Notes: a model not told the origin generated them from the letters alone. 64,000 nt of DNA from Shimia sp047124445 (GCF_047124445.1 NZ_CP138921.1:434001-498000); one strand, 5' to 3'; shown: positions 26,550 to 35,795, counted from the stretch's first letter. Translations and numbers: made by a program.

Positions 26550-27701
26550 ATGCGGACTTCAAGGCGTGGGGCGGTTGATCCCTTTATTGTGATGGATGTG
26601 ATGGAAGCGGCGCGTCAGGCCGAGGCGGACGGCCGCCACATCATCCATATGGAAGTGGGCCAGCCGGGCACGGCGGCCCCAGAAGGCGCGCGCAAGGCGC
26701 TGACCGAGGCGATGGCGGAAGACGCCATGGGCTATACGGTGGCCTTGGGCTTGCCAGCCCTGCGGGCACGGATCGCGCAGCTGTATGGCGAGTGGTACAA
26801 TGTGGATCTGGATCCGGCGCGGGTGATTGTCACGCCGGGCTCGTCAGGCGCGTTTTTGCTGGCGTTTTCTGCGTTGTTTGATGCGGGCGAACGGGTGGCG
26901 ATTGGCGCGCCAGGTTATCCCAGCTATCGCCAGATTTTGAAGGCGCTGAGCCTGCAGCCGCTGGACGTGCAGACCGCGCCGGAGAACCGGTTGCAGCCGG
27001 TGCCGGATGATCTGCGCACGCTGGATTTTGAGGGGCTGATGGTTGCCTCGCCAGCGAACCCCACGGGCACGATGCTCGATAGTGGGGCGATGGGGGCGTT
27101 GATTGATCTGTGCCGGGAGAAGGATGCGGCCTTTATCAGCGACGAGATTTACCACGGTATTGAATATGAGGCGAAGGCGGTCACGGCGCTGGAACTCACC
27201 GATGAATGCTATGTGATCAACAGCTTCTCGAAATACTTCAGCATGACCGGCTGGCGTGTGGGCTGGATGGTTGTGCCCGACGATCACGTGCGCAAGATCG
27301 AGCGACTGGCGCAGAACATGTTCATTTGCGCGAGCCATGCCAGCCAGGTGGCGGCCTTGGCGGCGATGGACTGCCGTGAGGAGCTTGAGGCCAATATGGC
27401 GGTGTATCGCGCCAATCGGGCTTTGATGGCGGAGGGCTTGCCAAAGGCGGGTTTCACGCAGTTTGCGCCGCCGGATGGGGCGTTTTACTTTTATGTGGAT
27501 GTGAGCGCCTTCACTCAGGACAGCCGGGCCTTTGCACGGGAGCTGTTGGAGGAAGCGGGTGTGGCGGCGACCCCGGGGTTGGATTTTGATCCGGTGCGGG
27601 GTCATCAAACGCTGCGGTTCTCCTATGCGCGCAGCACGGCGGACATTGAAGAAGGTCTGGCGCGGCTGAAGATGTTCATGGCCGCGCGTGGGTTTGTCTA
27701 A
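26550..27701 (+). CDS. Class I/II PLP-dependent aminotransferase
   Basis: 383 residues. The PLP lysine is about Lys228 in NSFSKYFSMTGWRVGW, Asp198 in ISDEIYH contacts the pyridine nitrogen and Asn170 lies in ASPANPTG. The fold-type I layout and size match aspartate/aromatic/alanine aminotransferases; the amino-acid substrate cannot be assigned from motifs. AGGA lies nine bases before the ATG; a TTG codon immediately upstream is unlikely to be used. It is followed at 15 bp by a copy of the dispersed hairpin element. Confidence 0.92.
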   Translation: MRTSRRGAVDPFIVMDVMEAARQAEADGRHIIHMEVGQPGTAAPEGARKALTEAMAEDAMGYTVALGLPALRARIAQLYGEWYNVDLDPARVIVTPGSSGAFLLAFSALFDAGERVAIGAPGYPSYRQILKALSLQPLDVQTAPENRLQPVPDDLRTLDFEGLMVASPANPTGTMLDSGAMGALIDLCREKDAAFISDEIYHGIEYEAKAVTALELTDECYVINSFSKYFSMTGWRVGWMVVPDDHVRKIERLAQNMFICASHASQVAALAAMDCREELEANMAVYRANRALMAEGLPKAGFTQFAPPDGAFYFYVDVSAFTQDSRAFARELLEEAGVAATPGLDFDPVRGHQTLRFSYARSTADIEEGLARLKMFMAARGFV

Positions 27702-27715
27702 GGCGTAAGGGTGTC

Positions 27716-27763
27716 GGGGGCCTTGCCCCCGTCGCCATTTGGCGACTCCCCCAGGATATTTGG
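27716..27763 (+). repeat. Dispersed hairpin element, copy A
   Basis: Hairpin 1 GGGGGC-CTT-GCCCCC (27716-27730), hairpin 2 GTCGCC-ATTT-GGCGAC (27731-27746), then TCCCCCAGGATATTTGG. It sits 15 bp behind the aminotransferase stop. An extra GCGAC follows the tail. Confidence 0.8.
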
Positions 27764-27851
27764 CGACTGTGAAAGCGCGGCGTGGCGAAGCGAGGCGGGC
27801 TGTTGTATCGTGTCGCCAAAGAAGACGCGCAACAGCGGGCAGGGCGGCAGC

Positions 27852-29081
27852 ATGGGCAGAGTGTTTTGGGCATTTATTATGATGGTTTGGGCCAGCGTGG
27901 CCAGCGCGCAGGAGCAGGGGTTTTCGGCGCTGGCGCGATTGGATCGTGCGGAAAGCGGCCTGTCTGAGGGCTGGCGTGGGGCGGCGGAGCTTAAGCTGAG
28001 CCTGTCGCAAGGCGTGCCCTGGCGGGTGTTCACATTGGACGCGCCGCGCCGGGTGGTATTGGATTTCAAAGAGATTGACTGGGAAGACCTAAGCGCAGAC
28101 GAGTTGGGCTCGGTGGAGGGTATTGAGGCGGTGCGGTTTGGCGCTTATCGGCCGGGCTGGAGCCGGATGGTTCTTGATCTGGCGCGCCCCTTTGCGGTGG
28201 AGAGCGCGGGCATGGTGGTCGAAGAGGCCACGGGAAAAGCACGGCTGGAGCTGGTGTTGGCGCCAAGTGATGCGCTGGGTTTTGCCAAGACAGCGGGCGC
28301 GCCACATGATCCGCGCTGGGATTTGCCGGTGCCAGCGGACACCACGGCGATTGCGCGCGAAGCCAAGCCGGACTGGGCACCCACGGTTGTGGTGATTGAC
28401 CCGGGCCATGGCGGGATTGATCCGGGGGCCGAGCGGGACGGGGCGCAAGAGAAAGACCTGATGCTGCTGTTTGCGCGGGAGCTGCGGGATGTGCTGCGTC
28501 GTGCGGGCGGGTTTGAGGTGGTGTTGACCCGCGATGAGGATGCCTTTGTGTCGCTGGAAGGGCGCGTGGCAATTGCCCATCAGGCACAGGCGGATGTGTT
28601 TTTGTCTTTGCATGCGGACAGCTTGAGCCAGGGCAATGCCAAAGGTGCGACGATTTACACGCTGTCGGAAGAGGCCAGTGATGCAGCCTCTGCGCTCTTG
28701 GCGGAGCGTCATGATCGGGCGGATATTCTGTCCGGCGTCGACCTGTCCGGCGCAGATGACGAGGTGACGGACGTGTTGCTGGATTTGGCGCGGCTGGAAA
28801 CCGAGCCGCGCACGATGATGTTGGCAGAGACGCTGGTGGGGGAACTCAAGAAAACCACCGTAAGGTTGAATCGCAAGCCGTTGAGAACCGGCGGGTTTTC
28901 GGTGTTGAAGGCGGCGGACGTGCCGTCGGTTCTGGTGGAGCTTGGGTTTATGTCGAGCCAGCAGGATCTGGCCAATTTGCAGGACGCGGGTTGGCGCGCG
29001 GCGATGGCGGCTGGGCTACGCGACGGGTTGCTGGCCTGGGTGGTTGAGGACAAAGCCGCACGCGCTTTGGTGCGGCAATAA
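27852..29081 (+). CDS. N-acetylmuramoyl-L-alanine amidase (AmiC-type)
   Basis: 409 residues from ATG at 27852 (AGGGCGG upstream), giving a signal peptide FWAFIMMVWASVASA. Residues about 45-135 are an AMIN domain that targets the septum or peptidoglycan, and about 178-400 the Amidase_3 catalytic domain with His186 (DPGHGGIDPGA), Glu200 and a His in SLHAD near 246. It cleaves the amide between muramic acid and the stem peptide, usually at cell separation. A long helical insert (about 260-315) resembles the autoinhibitory helix of AmiA/B/C that needs an EnvC/NlpD-type activator. Confidence 0.93.
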   Translation: MGRVFWAFIMMVWASVASAQEQGFSALARLDRAESGLSEGWRGAAELKLSLSQGVPWRVFTLDAPRRVVLDFKEIDWEDLSADELGSVEGIEAVRFGAYRPGWSRMVLDLARPFAVESAGMVVEEATGKARLELVLAPSDALGFAKTAGAPHDPRWDLPVPADTTAIAREAKPDWAPTVVVIDPGHGGIDPGAERDGAQEKDLMLLFARELRDVLRRAGGFEVVLTRDEDAFVSLEGRVAIAHQAQADVFLSLHADSLSQGNAKGATIYTLSEEASDAASALLAERHDRADILSGVDLSGADDEVTDVLLDLARLETEPRTMMLAETLVGELKKTTVRLNRKPLRTGGFSVLKAADVPSVLVELGFMSSQQDLANLQDAGWRAAMAAGLRDGLLAWVVEDKAARALVRQ

Positions 29082-29185
29082 GCGGAGCGTTGCTGGTTTT
29101 GGCCTGGTGGCGGGAAACCGCTTTCCTTTGAGCGGCGAAGTTTGTCGAGTGTGCCGCAATTGGCAGGCACCGAGGGCGGACAACT

Positions 29186-29617
29186 ATGCAGGAGACAGAC
29201 GGGTTTCACGGGGCCAAGCTGGCGCTTTTGACCGGGGATCGCTTGGTGTCGATCCTGCGCGACAAGGACCCAGAGATTCCCTATCCGGACATGTGGGATT
29301 TGCCCGGTGGTGGACGGGAAGCGGATGAGAGCCCGGAAGCCTGTGTGTTGCGCGAACTCAAGGAAGAGCTGTCACTTACGTTGAGTGAGGCGGACCTGCT
29401 CTGGAAGCGTCAGTATGTCTCTGATCTGGACGGCAAAAGCGCCACCTGGTTTTTTGTCGCCGAGGTGCCGGAGTTGGACATCAACCGCATTCGACTGGGC
29501 GCGGAAGGGCAGGCCTGGCGGATGTGGGATGTGGCGCGGTTTTTGCGGATGAGCAATGTGGTGCCCATGATGCAGGCGCGCCTGACAGACTACCTGGCGG
29601 AGCGGGAGGTGGCTTAG
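29186..29617 (+). CDS. Nudix hydrolase
   Basis: 143 residues. The Nudix box is G42-x5-E48-x7-R56-E57-L-x-E60-E61-x-S63-L64: all metal-binding Glu are present, but the usual Gly of xGU is Ser. WDLPGGG before the box resembles the MutT/ADP-ribose group, but the substrate is not predictable. Its stop overlaps the stop of the convergent FkbM gene by 4 bp. Confidence 0.9.
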   Translation: MQETDGFHGAKLALLTGDRLVSILRDKDPEIPYPDMWDLPGGGREADESPEACVLRELKEELSLTLSEADLLWKRQYVSDLDGKSATWFFVAEVPELDINRIRLGAEGQAWRMWDVARFLRMSNVVPMMQARLTDYLAEREVA

Positions 29618-30312
29618 GTCGTTGCCTCAGATTTGGGCGGGCGCACGCGCATGAAGCCCAGAGTGCGACCGCTGCTGGTCGCAGGGTCATAAGTCAGGCC
29701 AGAGCGGGACATGCAGTCGACCATGTGTTTCAGCACATGTTTGGGGTATTTGGCCATGTGGATTTCCATCACCACATGACGCACGCATTTGGGCCAGTCC
29801 TGCTCAAACAGGTGCTGTTCCGCGCCTTCGACATCCATCATCACGAAGTCCGGTTGCACTATGGCCAACAGGTCGCTGATGCGGGTGGCAGGGACTTCGA
29901 CCATGTCTTTTTCGCTGCGCCCGTCGGCAACCAATCCGCCGCCCCAGAAAAGCGCGCCCGCGCGAAATGCCACGGTCTCTTCGTGGTGCGCGTCGCCGAC
30001 CACCGCAGCGTGCCAGAGGTTCACGCCGTCCTGGCCGTTTCGCGCGAGGGTGTCGCGAATTTGGTCGAGCATTTGCGGGTTGGCTTCGAGGCTGGTGACG
30101 TTTTCTGCCCCGGCGGCCTGCGCACAGATGGTGGTGACATAGCCAAGACCTGCGCCAATCTCGAGGACCTTCCAACCGGGTTTGATGCGTTTGAGGGCCG
30201 CTGTGCTTTCCCGCCCTTCATAGTCTCCAGAGGCGAGTTTGGCCTCGATCTTGGTATGTTTGAGCCAGTCGGGCAGGCCCACTTTGACGCCTTTGAGAGT
30301 GTATTCGGTCAT
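29614..30312 (-). CDS. FkbM-family SAM-dependent methyltransferase
   Basis: 232 residues. Motif I VLEIGAGLGYVT (about 49-60) binds S-adenosylmethionine, the acidic residue in SLEAN follows motif II, and MMDVEGAEQHLF (about 158-169) is the FkbM signature. FkbM enzymes methylate hydroxyl groups on sugars or polyketides; the acceptor is unknown. It is convergent with the Nudix gene. No glycan genes adjoin it, so it may act on an envelope glycan encoded elsewhere. Confidence 0.88.
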   Translation of the reverse strand: MTEYTLKGVKVGLPDWLKHTKIEAKLASGDYEGRESTAALKRIKPGWKVLEIGAGLGYVTTICAQAAGAENVTSLEANPQMLDQIRDTLARNGQDGVNLWHAAVVGDAHHEETVAFRAGALFWGGGLVADGRSEKDMVEVPATRISDLLAIVQPDFVMMDVEGAEQHLFEQDWPKCVRHVVMEIHMAKYPKHVLKHMVDCMSRSGLTYDPATSSGRTLGFMRVRPPKSEATT

Positions 30313-30484
30313 CAGGGGCCTGTCTTTGCGGGTTTAGGTGGTCCGGCGCACTGAACCATTGTCGCGGCTGAGGTGCAAGGCAATGGCGGGGTGGGGCAGA
30401 TGGGGGCGCGGGTCAACAAATATGACATTAAGTGACACCATAGGCCCTAGGAGAAACAGGCAAACACTTTTTGAGGATTTTGAG

Positions 30485-31129
30485 ATGTCTGACACACAGG
30501 CCCCAACGCTGACCCTGTATTTCGCCCCGCGCACTCGCTCTTTTGCGGCGCTTTGGCTGTTGGAGGAACTGGGCGAGCCGTACCAGTTGGAGAGCTTTGA
30601 TTTTGCCACCGGCCGACACAAGCAGGCAGATTATCTGTCGTTGAATCCGATGGGGAAAGTGCCGTTGGTGGTAGATGGCGAGACGCCGGTGCCGGAGATT
30701 GGCGCGATGGCGATTTATCTGGCGGATCGCTATGCGGCGGCGGGGCTGGCGCCTGCGGCGACGGACGCGGCACGAGCCGAGTACCTCCGCTGGATGTTCT
30801 TTGCCAGTGCGATCATGGAGCCTGCTTATGCCCAGAAGCTGTTTGAGTGGGAAGTGTCGCCGTCGACTGTGGCCTGGGGCTCGTTTGAGCAGATGATGGA
30901 AGTGCTGGCTGACGGTTTGGCAGAGGGGCCATGGTTGTTGGGGGAGACGTTTACAGCGGCGGATGTGGCCGTGGGGAACAATCTGGTCTTTGGGCAGATG
31001 ATTGGGCTGATCCCACAGGACGGGCCCATTGGAGAGTATCTGGCCCGCCTGAAGACACGCGCGGCGTTTCAGCGGGCGGAAGCGATTGAGCTGCGGGAGG
31101 GGGAGCGATTCCCGGTGGCTGCGGAGTAG
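30485..31129 (+). CDS. Glutathione S-transferase family protein
   Basis: 214 residues from ATG at 30485 with GAGGA eight bases upstream; longer in-frame starts have no ribosome site. The N-terminal thioredoxin-like half has the fingerprint FAPRTRSFAALWLLEE (active Ser/Arg zone), cis-Pro in GKVPLVVDG and PEIGAMAIYLADRY for glutathione gamma-glutamyl binding. The C-terminal half is helical. The next gene is a MarR regulator; MarR proteins often control GST genes, but the two are separated by a possible terminator. Confidence 0.9.
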   Translation: MSDTQAPTLTLYFAPRTRSFAALWLLEELGEPYQLESFDFATGRHKQADYLSLNPMGKVPLVVDGETPVPEIGAMAIYLADRYAAAGLAPAATDAARAEYLRWMFFASAIMEPAYAQKLFEWEVSPSTVAWGSFEQMMEVLADGLAEGPWLLGETFTAADVAVGNNLVFGQMIGLIPQDGPIGEYLARLKTRAAFQRAEAIELREGERFPVAAE

Positions 31130-31156
31130 ATCAAACGACCAAATAGTTTGAAGGTT

Positions 31157-31188
31157 GGGCGGCGCCGTGTGTGTCGCCCTTATTTTGT
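31157..31188 (+). terminator. Probable terminator of the GST gene
   Basis: GGGCG/CGCCC with a 13-nt loop (31157-31179), followed by TTATTTTGTT. The stem is short. Confidence 0.5.
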
Positions 31189-31227
31189 TGAGAGGTCGGA
31201 CATTGGGGTGCTCGCCTTTTTCAGCAT

Positions 31228-31253
31228 TGACAATATACATGTCAATTTGACAT
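31228..31253. promoter_or_regulatory. Inverted repeat likely to be the MarR auto-operator
   Basis: ATGTCAA-T-TTGACAT (31239-31253) is a perfect 15-bp palindrome, 11 bp before the MarR start. The preceding TTGACA at 31228-31233 forms a second inverted pair with TGTCAA. Overlap with the promoter and start fits autorepression. Confidence 0.65.
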
Positions 31254-31263
31254 CAATAATGAC

Positions 31264-31713
31264 ATGGAAAAGATTGATCGCTTATATCATCTGGTTTGGA
31301 TGTCGCGGCCCCTGATGCAGGTTGCAGAACTGGCTGTGGAACAAGGACTTGAAGGGACTGGCCTGACGGTGCGGATGCGGGCTGTGCTGGAGGTCTTGCG
31401 GGAGCAGGGCGCACTTTCGGTACCGGAGATTGCCCGCAAATTGGAAATTCAGCGGCAGTACGTGCAAGTCATGGTCAATGAGACTTTGGCGGAAGGGCTT
31501 ACGGAACAGCGCCCCAATCCACGTCACAAGAGATCGTCCCTTTTGGCACTGACCGACAAGGGGCAGGCGTTGATTGACGCGGCGGTTGCGCGGGAGCGGG
31601 TGTTGCTTGAGGCCATAGGCGACGGGTTTGAGGAACAGGAGATTGCCACGGCTTTGGATGTGGTGCGGCGATTGACAGAGAGCCTAAAGGGCAAAACGGG
31701 TGGTGAAGTATGA
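31264..31713 (+). CDS. MarR-family transcriptional regulator
   Basis: 149 residues. The winged helix-turn-helix spans about 45-110 (LSVPEIARKLEIQRQYVQVMVN recognition region split over 51-72; wing RPNPRHKRSSLLALTDKG). The flanking helices form the dimer. The stop codon overlaps the start of the isochorismatase-like gene by 4 bp, so they are co-translated. A palindrome directly upstream suggests autorepression. The ligand is unknown. Confidence 0.9.
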   Translation: MEKIDRLYHLVWMSRPLMQVAELAVEQGLEGTGLTVRMRAVLEVLREQGALSVPEIARKLEIQRQYVQVMVNETLAEGLTEQRPNPRHKRSSLLALTDKGQALIDAAVARERVLLEAIGDGFEEQEIATALDVVRRLTESLKGKTGGEV

Positions 31714-32330
31714 GTGTTGTATATGTGGTGGTCGTGGCGCTGGTGGCGGGCTTCTTGTGGTTGGTTGCCGGTGTGGTGCGGATTGGCGCGGTGAGCCGCG
31801 GCGCGCGGATTGATGGGCGAGGTGGTGAAGCGTTGCTGTTGGTCGACCTGCAATCGGTGTTTTGGAACGAGGGGCCGTATTCGGATGCGGCGAAGACAGA
31901 GGCAGCGGCCGTTATCCGAGCAGAAGTCGCGGCGGCCAAAGCCAACGGCTGGCCGGTGATTGCACTGCGGCAAGAGTGGTCTTTGCCTGCGACCAAGGTG
32001 ATTGCGCGGCTGACGATGAAGGGGCAGGCGGTTGCCGGAACTTCTGGCACCGAAATGGCTGCGCCCTTTGAGGGGCTTGCGGATCATGAGGTGGTCAAGC
32101 GGGTGCAGGACGGGTTTGAAACCGGCGCGCTGGATGCTTTGTTGGCGGAACTGAACGTTGGCGCGGTGCGGATTGTTGGTTTGGACTACAACTATTGCGT
32201 GGCTAAAACCGCACTGGCGGCTGCGCAGCGTGGCTATGGCGTGACCGTAGCTGAACCGGGTGTTCTGGCGGCGCAGGACTCCGCCAAAGCGCGGGCGGAT
32301 CTGCTTCAGAACGGTGTCGCGCTGGTGTGA
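31710..32330 (+). CDS. Membrane-anchored isochorismatase-like cysteine hydrolase
   Basis: 206 residues. Residues 1-24 are one hydrophobic helix without a cleavage site, so the enzyme is probably tethered to the inner membrane. The catalytic triad of the family is complete: Asp46 (LLVDLQ), Lys130 (VVKRVQDGF) and Cys163 (LDYNYCVAKT). Members hydrolyse nicotinamide, carbamoyl or enol-ether bonds; the substrate is not predictable. It is translationally coupled to the MarR gene, which may respond to its substrate. The N-terminal anchor is unusual for this family. Confidence 0.88.
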   Translation: MSVVYVVVVALVAGFLWLVAGVVRIGAVSRGARIDGRGGEALLLVDLQSVFWNEGPYSDAAKTEAAAVIRAEVAAAKANGWPVIALRQEWSLPATKVIARLTMKGQAVAGTSGTEMAAPFEGLADHEVVKRVQDGFETGALDALLAELNVGAVRIVGLDYNYCVAKTALAAAQRGYGVTVAEPGVLAAQDSAKARADLLQNGVALV

Positions 32331-32451
32331 AGGCCGCATTTGGACGGCAAAACCACGCGCAACCTAGCGGGATCGCAGCAAGGTGTTTTGACCCCGCCCA
32401 AGCCCACCTATATAGAGGGGCTTTGAGACGCGACTTCAGAAGGCCTCCAGC

Positions 32452-35007
32452 GTGATACGATTCATCCTCTCGTTCTTCGGGACCATTTTTACGTTTGTGA
32501 CCATGGGGATTGCCGTGGTGGCGCTCTCTATTGGGGCGGTGTTCTGGATTTATGGGCAGGAGCTGCCCAGCCATGAGAGCCTGGCGCAATATAAGCCGCC
32601 GACGATCAGCCGGATCTATTCCGGTGAGGGGCATATCATTGACGAATTTGCCAAAGAACGCCGTCTGTTTGTGCCAGCGGATGAGATTCCGGAGCTGGTG
32701 AAAGAGGCGTTTATTTCGGCCGAAGACAAGAACTTCTACACGCACTCCGGTTATGACGCGCGCGGTATCGCGGCGGCGGCTGTGGAGGCGGTGCAGTCGC
32801 GGGGCTCCAACGTGCGCGGGGCGTCGACGATCACGCAGCAGGTGATGAAGAACTTCCTGCTCTCCGGTGATCGGAAAATTGAACGTAAAATCAAAGAGAT
32901 CATCCTGGCGACGCGGGTGGAGGACACGCTGTCCAAGGATCAGATCCTTGAGCTTTATATGAACGAGATTTTCCTCGGTCAGAACTCTTATGGGGTCGCG
33001 GCGGCGGCTCAGACCTATTTCAACAAGACGTTGGAAGAACTGGCCCCGCATGAGGCGGCGACACTGGCGTCTATGCCAAAGGCGCCGGGCAAGTTTCACC
33101 CTGTGCGCAACATGGACCGCGTCCTGGCACGGCGGAACTTTGTGCTCAAGGAGATGGCTGAGAACGGCGTGATCACGCAGGCGGTTTATGAAAGCGAGCG
33201 TGAGCTGCCGCTGAAGTCTGTTCAGAACGGCGATTATGAGAGCTATAAGACCGAGCGTCCGCCGCGGGATTACTTCACCGACGAAATTCGCCGTCAGTTG
33301 AGCCGTGATTTTGGTGAAGACGAGTTCTTCTCCGGCGGCATGGCGGTGCGGTCTACCGAAGATCCGGAGATGCAGGATGTGGCGGCGCGGGCACTGCGTC
33401 GGGCCTTGGAGAAATATGACCGTTCGCGCGGTGTGTGGCGTGGCACGGGGCAGGTTCTGCCGGATGAGGTGCTGGGCGATGAAGCGGCGTGGCGCGAGGC
33501 GCTGAGCGCGGTTGAGATCCCGCGTGATGTGGATCTGGAAGGCCAGTGGCATCCGGCGGTGGTGCTCGAAGTGGGCAAGAATGACGCGCGCGTTGGCATT
33601 GAAGGTGTCGACGAGGATGACGATGGTCATTGGATTCCAGCCAAAGACGCGCAATGGGCGCGCAAGCGGTTGGAAGACGGTAATTTGGCGCGCAAGGCCA
33701 AGGTGGCGGGTGATCTGGTCTCCAAAGGCGACGTGGTGCTGGTCCGGGCGATGACCAAGGACAGCGACGGCAGCTTTGTCCGCTGGACGCTGCGGCAGGT
33801 GCCTGAGGTGCAGGGCGGTTTCATGGCGATGGACGTGAACAACGGCCGTGTGATCGCGATGCAGGGGGGCTTCAGCTATCAGGACACGGTGTTCAACCGT
33901 GCCACGCAGGCGAAACGCCAGCCGGGGTCGAGCTTTAAGCCGTTTGTCTATGCCTCGGCGTTGGACAGTGGCTATAGCCCAGCGACCATCGTGATTGACG
34001 CGCCGATTGAGATCAACACGCCCCAAGGTGTGTGGCGCCCAAAGAACTCGACCAACAAATTCTACGGCCCAACCCCGCTGCGGACCGGCATTGAAATGAG
34101 CCGGAACCTGATGACCATTCGTTTGGCGCAGGAAGTTGGGATGGAGACCGTGGCCCGCTATGCAGAGCGGTTTGGGGTCTATGACAACATGGGCGCGTTC
34201 CTGGCGAACTCGCTTGGTGCGGATGAGACCACGCTCTATCAGATGGTTGCGGCCTATGCGATGTTTGCCAACGGCGGCGAGCGCGTGGAGCCAACGCTGG
34301 TGGACCGCGTACAGGATCGCTACGGCAAGACGATCTATCGTCATGACCAGCGGGAATGTACCGACTGTCTCGACCCAAGTGTGCCAGAGAGCCGGGGGCC
34401 ACGCATTGTTACTAACCGTGAGCGGGTGATGGATGCGATCACCGCCTATCAGCTGACTTCGATGATGCAGGGCGTTGTGACACGCGGGACAGCGTCCAGC
34501 CAGATCAACCTGCCGGTGCCGGTTGCGGGTAAGACCGGGACCACCAATGAAGCCAAAGACGTATGGTTTGTGGGCTTCACCAGCAACATCGTGGCAGGCT
34601 GTTACATCGGGCATGACCGTCCCCGTCCTTTGGGGCGCGGCACCTATGGGGGCACCACCTGTGGTCCGGTGTTCCAGGAGTTCATGAAAGAGGCGATCAA
34701 GAAATACGGTGGCGGGAAATTCCGCGTGCCACCGGGTGGCCACTTCATTAAGATTGATCGCTACACCGGTGCGCGTCTGGACAATGATGCCAGCGGTGCC
34801 AGCGTGGTGGCAGAGTATTTCCGGGATGGCGAAGAGCCAATCTTTGGTATCGCCTATGACGGTGGTTTTGCCATGGGCAGTAACCTGCCGCTGGTGGAAG
34901 AAGTGGCCTCGTCGCGTGGCCGCCAGGTGACCACCTCGTCGGGCGGCACCGGGGTTGTGGGACCAAAGGCGGACTTTGGCACGGTCAGCTCTGGTGGGTT
35001 GTACTAG
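32452..35007 (+). CDS. mrcA: Penicillin-binding protein 1A
   Basis: 851 residues from GTG. One N-terminal transmembrane anchor (about 8-34) precedes a GT51 glycosyltransferase domain with catalytic Glu91 in SAEDKNFYTHSGYD and STITQQVMKN. An OB-like insert typical of alphaproteobacterial PBP1A lies at about 300-450. The transpeptidase has S493-SF-K496, SRN near 545 and K694-TG. It polymerises and cross-links peptidoglycan in the periplasm. It is monogenic and followed by a strong terminator. Confidence 0.96.
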   Translation: MIRFILSFFGTIFTFVTMGIAVVALSIGAVFWIYGQELPSHESLAQYKPPTISRIYSGEGHIIDEFAKERRLFVPADEIPELVKEAFISAEDKNFYTHSGYDARGIAAAAVEAVQSRGSNVRGASTITQQVMKNFLLSGDRKIERKIKEIILATRVEDTLSKDQILELYMNEIFLGQNSYGVAAAAQTYFNKTLEELAPHEAATLASMPKAPGKFHPVRNMDRVLARRNFVLKEMAENGVITQAVYESERELPLKSVQNGDYESYKTERPPRDYFTDEIRRQLSRDFGEDEFFSGGMAVRSTEDPEMQDVAARALRRALEKYDRSRGVWRGTGQVLPDEVLGDEAAWREALSAVEIPRDVDLEGQWHPAVVLEVGKNDARVGIEGVDEDDDGHWIPAKDAQWARKRLEDGNLARKAKVAGDLVSKGDVVLVRAMTKDSDGSFVRWTLRQVPEVQGGFMAMDVNNGRVIAMQGGFSYQDTVFNRATQAKRQPGSSFKPFVYASALDSGYSPATIVIDAPIEINTPQGVWRPKNSTNKFYGPTPLRTGIEMSRNLMTIRLAQEVGMETVARYAERFGVYDNMGAFLANSLGADETTLYQMVAAYAMFANGGERVEPTLVDRVQDRYGKTIYRHDQRECTDCLDPSVPESRGPRIVTNRERVMDAITAYQLTSMMQGVVTRGTASSQINLPVPVAGKTGTTNEAKDVWFVGFTSNIVAGCYIGHDRPRPLGRGTYGGTTCGPVFQEFMKEAIKKYGGGKFRVPPGGHFIKIDRYTGARLDNDASGASVVAEYFRDGEEPIFGIAYDGGFAMGSNLPLVEEVASSRGRQVTTSSGGTGVVGPKADFGTVSSGGLY

Positions 35008-35040
35008 GGTGATCCGCCACAGCGTAGAGATGCAATTGGA

Positions 35041-35069
35041 ACGGAGGTCCGCGCGGCCTCCGTTTTTTC
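35041..35069 (+). terminator. Terminator of mrcA
   Basis: ACGGAGG/CCTCCGT stem with a 9-nt loop (35041-35063), followed by TTTTTC. Confidence 0.9.
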
Positions 35070-35177
35070 TTGTGCAGATTGTCGCAGAAGGGGGGTGTCT
35101 GAGGGTGGATTAACGGAGGGGCAACACTTGGCTCCTATGCAGGCGCAGCAATTTGCAGCCTAACAAGGACTCCTCCA

Positions 35178-35747
35178 ATGAAAAAAACCGCTTTTGCCGT
35201 TGTGGCCGCGCTGGCCGCGACGCCTGTTGTGGCCAACGAGTATGAACCTGCCATGGCAGCGTTCCTGAATGACAACATCCGCACCTGGGCACAGGATCCG
35301 ATTCTGGTGTCTGCGATCAAAGCGCAGAACGAAGTGACCGCCGGATACGATCAGGCGACCATCGACCAGATGGACACCACCTGGCGCGCGGAAGTGGGCG
35401 CGGCTGCGACCCCAACCATCACACCGGTGATTGAAAACGCCGCGGCGGATTTCCTGCGGGCGCAGGTTGAGGCCTCCGTAGGTCAGATCACCGAGATTGC
35501 CCTGATGGATTCGGTTGGTCTGAACGTGGCGCTATCGGGTGTGAACTCCGATATGTGGCAGGGTGACGAAGCCAAATACCAGCAGACCTATAGCGTGGGA
35601 CCGGATGCCTATCACTTCAGCGAAGTGGAACTGGACGACTCCACCCGTACCTATCAGGTGCAGATTTCGATGACCATTGTGGACCCGGACACCGGTGCCG
35701 GCATTGGCGCGATCACCGTTGGCGTGGACGCAGAAACCCTCGAATAA
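35178..35747 (+). CDS. Free-standing periplasmic Cache/PDC-like sensor protein
   Basis: 189 residues with a Sec signal (about 1-19, AFAVVAALAATPVVA). The mature part has a long helix and then a PAS-like beta fold with GLNVALSGVNSDMWQGDEAK, DSTRTYQVQISMTIVD and GIGAITVGVD, the pattern of the single-Cache/PDC sensing domains normally fused to chemoreceptors or kinases. There is no membrane helix or output domain. It lies 48 bp before a chemoreceptor gene with an intervening hairpin that may set their ratio. I infer that it binds a ligand and signals through that receptor; family assignment is from fold-like motifs only. Confidence 0.75.
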   Translation: MKKTAFAVVAALAATPVVANEYEPAMAAFLNDNIRTWAQDPILVSAIKAQNEVTAGYDQATIDQMDTTWRAEVGAAATPTITPVIENAAADFLRAQVEASVGQITEIALMDSVGLNVALSGVNSDMWQGDEAKYQQTYSVGPDAYHFSEVELDDSTRTYQVQISMTIVDPDTGAGIGAITVGVDAETLE

Positions 35748-35752
35748 TTGCT

Positions 35753-35784
35753 GTGCGATCCCCTTGCGGGATCGCACTCTTTTC
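35753..35784 (+). terminator. Hairpin/terminator between the sensor and the chemoreceptor
   Basis: GTGCGATCCC-CTTGC-GGGATCGCAC (10-bp arms, 35753-35777) followed by TCTTTTC. Only 12 bp separate it from the next ATG, and the receptor's ribosome site (CAGGAG) lies in the gap, so partial readthrough is likely. Confidence 0.8.
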
Positions 35785-35795
35785 AGGAGTAGATC

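Noticed and set aside
32203..34743. 846-residue minus-strand reading frame across the PBP1A gene
   Set aside because: It is antisense to a gene with complete catalytic motifs; its His/Arg-rich composition is typical of a shadow frame in high-GC DNA.
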